Assembly (NCBI GenBank): GCA_024638305.1
Contig: JAHEKN010000023.1
Coordinates: 1-33,129 of the forward strand
Direction: 5' to 3'
Source of the DNA: Gemmatimonadota bacterium
GTDB taxonomy: Bacteria; Gemmatimonadota; Gemmatimonadetes; Longimicrobiales; Gaopeijiaceae
DNA length: 33,129 nucleotides
Part shown: positions 32,025-33,129 of the stretch, in pieces
Numbering within the stretch: the stretch's first letter is position 1
How the letters are laid out: every line of letters begins with the position of its first letter
The notes under the pieces: generated by a model
Database searches by the model: none
Told to the model about the DNA's origin: nothing
What the model saw: only the letters and a program-made list of their open reading frames with translations
Program-made: the position numbers and the translations under genes

Positions 32025-32225
32025 TCAGGCCCGAAGCACGTTGGAAGCCTGCAACCCACGGTCGGTCTGGTTCACATCGTACTCCACTTCTTCGCCTTCA
32101 CTGAGGGTCCGGAAGCCGTCGCCAACGATGGAGGAGAAGTGGACGAAAATGTCCTCTCCCCCGGGGTTTTGAATGAAACCGTAGCCCTTGGCATCGTTGA
32201 ACCACTTCACCGTCCCTCTTGGCAT
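32025..32225 (-). CDS. cold-shock domain protein (CspA family)
   Basis: 66 residues, one complete cold-shock domain. [18 protein letters not shown] carries RNP1 (KGYGFI), then DIFVHFSSI is RNP2 with its conserved aromatic and His residues, and the end is RGLQASNV. Such proteins bind single-stranded RNA and DNA and act as RNA chaperones in cold, stationary phase or general growth. ATG 32225 follows GGAGG with 5-base spacing; a start at 32237 would add MEER and is less likely. It is preceded by its own consensus promoter and ended by a terminator, so it is a monocistronic unit between the transglycosylase gene and polA. The 5' leader is about 35 bases, much shorter than the thermosensing leader of E. 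coli cspA, so it is probably not controlled that way. Confidence 0.96.
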   Translation of the reverse strand: MPRGTVKWFNDAKGYGFIQNPGGEDIFVHFSSIVGDGFRTLSEGEEVEYDVNQTDRGLQASNVLRA

Positions 32226-32266
32226 ACGTTCCTCCACTTCTTGGGCAAGGACACGACGTGGGAGCC

Positions 32267-32296
32267 ATTGTATCGCGCAGCAAAACCCAACGTCAA
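32267..32296 (-). promoter_or_regulatory. sigma-70-type promoter of the cold-shock gene
   Basis: On the minus strand TTGACG (32296-32291) and TACAAT (32272-32267) are separated by 18 bases. They match 5 of 6 consensus bases each, with transcription predicted to start near 32259. The spacer is A/T-richer than its surroundings. An 8-base inverted repeat, CCATTGTA (32265-32272) and TACAATGG (32305-32312), overlaps the -10 and lies upstream of the -35. Confidence 0.75.
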
Positions 32297-32392
32297 GGAA
32301 GCGTTACAATGGGTCGTCCGAGGTCCACGGAAGGGCCGGACGGGGGGTTTCCGGACGCCTGCGGAAGCGTCCGGAACCGGTGCGCGGGAGAT

Positions 32393-33129
32393 CTACTCGG
32401 CGTACAGGAACTCGTAGACGCGGTAGTTGCGCGTCACGTTCTTCACGTAGCCGCGCGTCTCCCGGAACGGAATGCGCTCGGTGAAGCGCACCGGGTCCGC
32501 GACCTCGGGGAAGCGCTGCCAGCGGGTGGCGCGATGCGGACCGGCATTGTAGGCGGACAGCACCAGCGGGAGGCGTCCATCGTACCGCCCGAGCATGTCC
32601 TTCAGGTAGGCCGCCCCCAGATGGAGGTTCACGTCGGGCACGTAGAGCTTCGGGGTGGTGAAGCCGCGTGGGCCGATCTTGCGTGCCAGCTCCTGGCCCG
32701 TGGTCGGGAGCACCTGCATGAGCCCACGGGCGTTGGCGACCGACCGGGCATCCGTTACGAAGGCGGATTCCTGACGGATGATGGCAGCCATGAGGAACGG
32801 GTCGACGCCGACCTCCTTGGCCTCCTCGACGACCATCTCGCGGAACGGGAAGGGGTAGATGACTTCCAGGAGCAGGCGATCCCACGGATGCCCACGCCGC
32901 TGGACTTCCCACCCGAGCTGGATGGCCTCCAGATTCCTGCCGAGCTCGTGGAAACCGCGGGCGAGTTGTAGTAGCTGGACGTCACTCGCGCGCGCGCGCT
33001 CCACGAGTCGCTGCGCCAACGCGTCCTCGGCCCGACCGAGGCCAGCAGCCTGGGTAATGCGAACGAGCTCCAGCCCCGTCGCCAGCCACGGCGGCACCGG
33101 GGTCGGTGTCGAGGGGGCGACAGGAATCT
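32393..33129 (-). CDS. lytic transglycosylase, SLT (Slt70-like) C-terminal part
   Basis: The 3' 245 codons of a gene that begins beyond the right edge; the frame is open to the last base. The visible part has a helical repeat region (LARGFHELGRNLEAIQLGWEVQRRG) and then a goose-type lysozyme domain. VDPFLMAAIIRQESAF bears the catalytic glutamate, ARGLMQVLPTTG the GLMQ motif, and VLSAYNAGPHRATRW the AYNAGP motif, with a final RNYRVYEFLY typical of Slt70. The enzyme cleaves the MurNAc-GlcNAc bond of peptidoglycan in the periplasm, forming a 1,6-anhydro end. An internal GTG at 33097 could start a short protein, but the sequence upstream is open and Pro-rich, so a longer exported protein is more likely. 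It ends 155 bases upstream of the cspA start region. Confidence 0.9.
   Translation of the reverse strand, partial: IPVAPSTPTPVPPWLATGLELVRITQAAGLGRAEDALAQRLVERARASDVQLLQLARGFHELGRNLEAIQLGWEVQRRGHPWDRLLLEVIYPFPFREMVVEEAKEVGVDPFLMAAIIRQESAFVTDARSVANARGLMQVLPTTGQELARKIGPRGFTTPKLYVPDVNLHLGAAYLKDMLGRYDGRLPLVLSAYNAGPHRATRWQRFPEVADPVRFTERIPFRETRGYVKNVTRNYRVYEFLYAE

Noticed and set aside
30079..32172. 697-codon open frame on the plus strand opposite polA
   Set aside because: Antisense shadow of a high-GC gene. The protein has no recognisable domain and the opposite strand encodes a complete DNA polymerase I.

Overview
This is a gene-dense, high-GC bacterial chromosome segment with no rRNA, tRNA, insertion sequence, prophage or CRISPR array that I can see. 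Diderm traits are clear: two beta-barrel outer-membrane proteins, several lipoproteins with exported hydrolase domains, and a periplasmic lytic transglycosylase. The high GC, the short RpoD-type sigma factor, the exported amidohydrolases, M24 peptidase and DUF4097 protein, and the DUF5686-like barrel together suggest a Gemmatimonadota-like organism. That assignment is inference; no marker gene here proves it.

Layout, left to right. (1) 1-136: 5' end of a P-type cation ATPase, minus strand, leaving the window. (2) 282-4728, plus: mmsA, a class III aminotransferase, a 31-residue membrane peptide and a sodium:solute symporter. Together they look like uptake and catabolism of beta-alanine or 3-aminoisobutyrate to acyl-CoA. 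(3) 4736-7020, minus: a GH20 hexosaminidase lipoprotein followed by an NTF2-like lipoprotein. (4) 7163-10702, plus: an exported DUF4097 repeat protein, a YtcJ-type amidohydrolase lipoprotein and a SAM methyltransferase. (5) 18727 down to 10793, minus: maeB, pckA, an M24 peptidase, an EVE-domain protein, a D-aminoacylase-like lipoprotein and a DinB protein. The first two control the malate/oxaloacetate/PEP/pyruvate node; the peptidase and amidohydrolase fit growth on peptides and amino-acid derivatives, which needs gluconeogenesis.

(6) 18796-25445, plus: the most unusual part. An Omp85-family barrel, a methyltransferase, a geranylgeranyl-reductase/hydroxylase-like flavoprotein, an SRPBCC cyclase-like protein, a ketosynthase with an intact Cys-His-His triad, and a DUF4126 membrane protein follow one another. 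Nearly every junction overlaps by 1-14 bases, except the ketosynthase junction, whose start is uncertain. I read this as one transcription unit, probably making or modifying a lipid or polyketide-like envelope molecule. The product is unknown.

(7) 25672-26535: a short primary-type sigma factor closed by a strong intrinsic terminator (26585-26621). (8) 26638-28665: a second outer-membrane barrel. (9) 33129 down to 28691, minus: a lytic transglycosylase fragment, a cold-shock gene with its own consensus promoter and terminator, a DNA polymerase I whose proofreading site is degenerate, and a short SSB without the usual acidic tail.

Intergenic spaces are short. The largest are 25446-25671 (226 bases; weak promoter and a dyad), 32226-32392 (cspA promoter), 7967-8117 (a hairpin) and 137-281 (divergent control region with a palindrome). 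No stretch over 300 bases lacks a gene.
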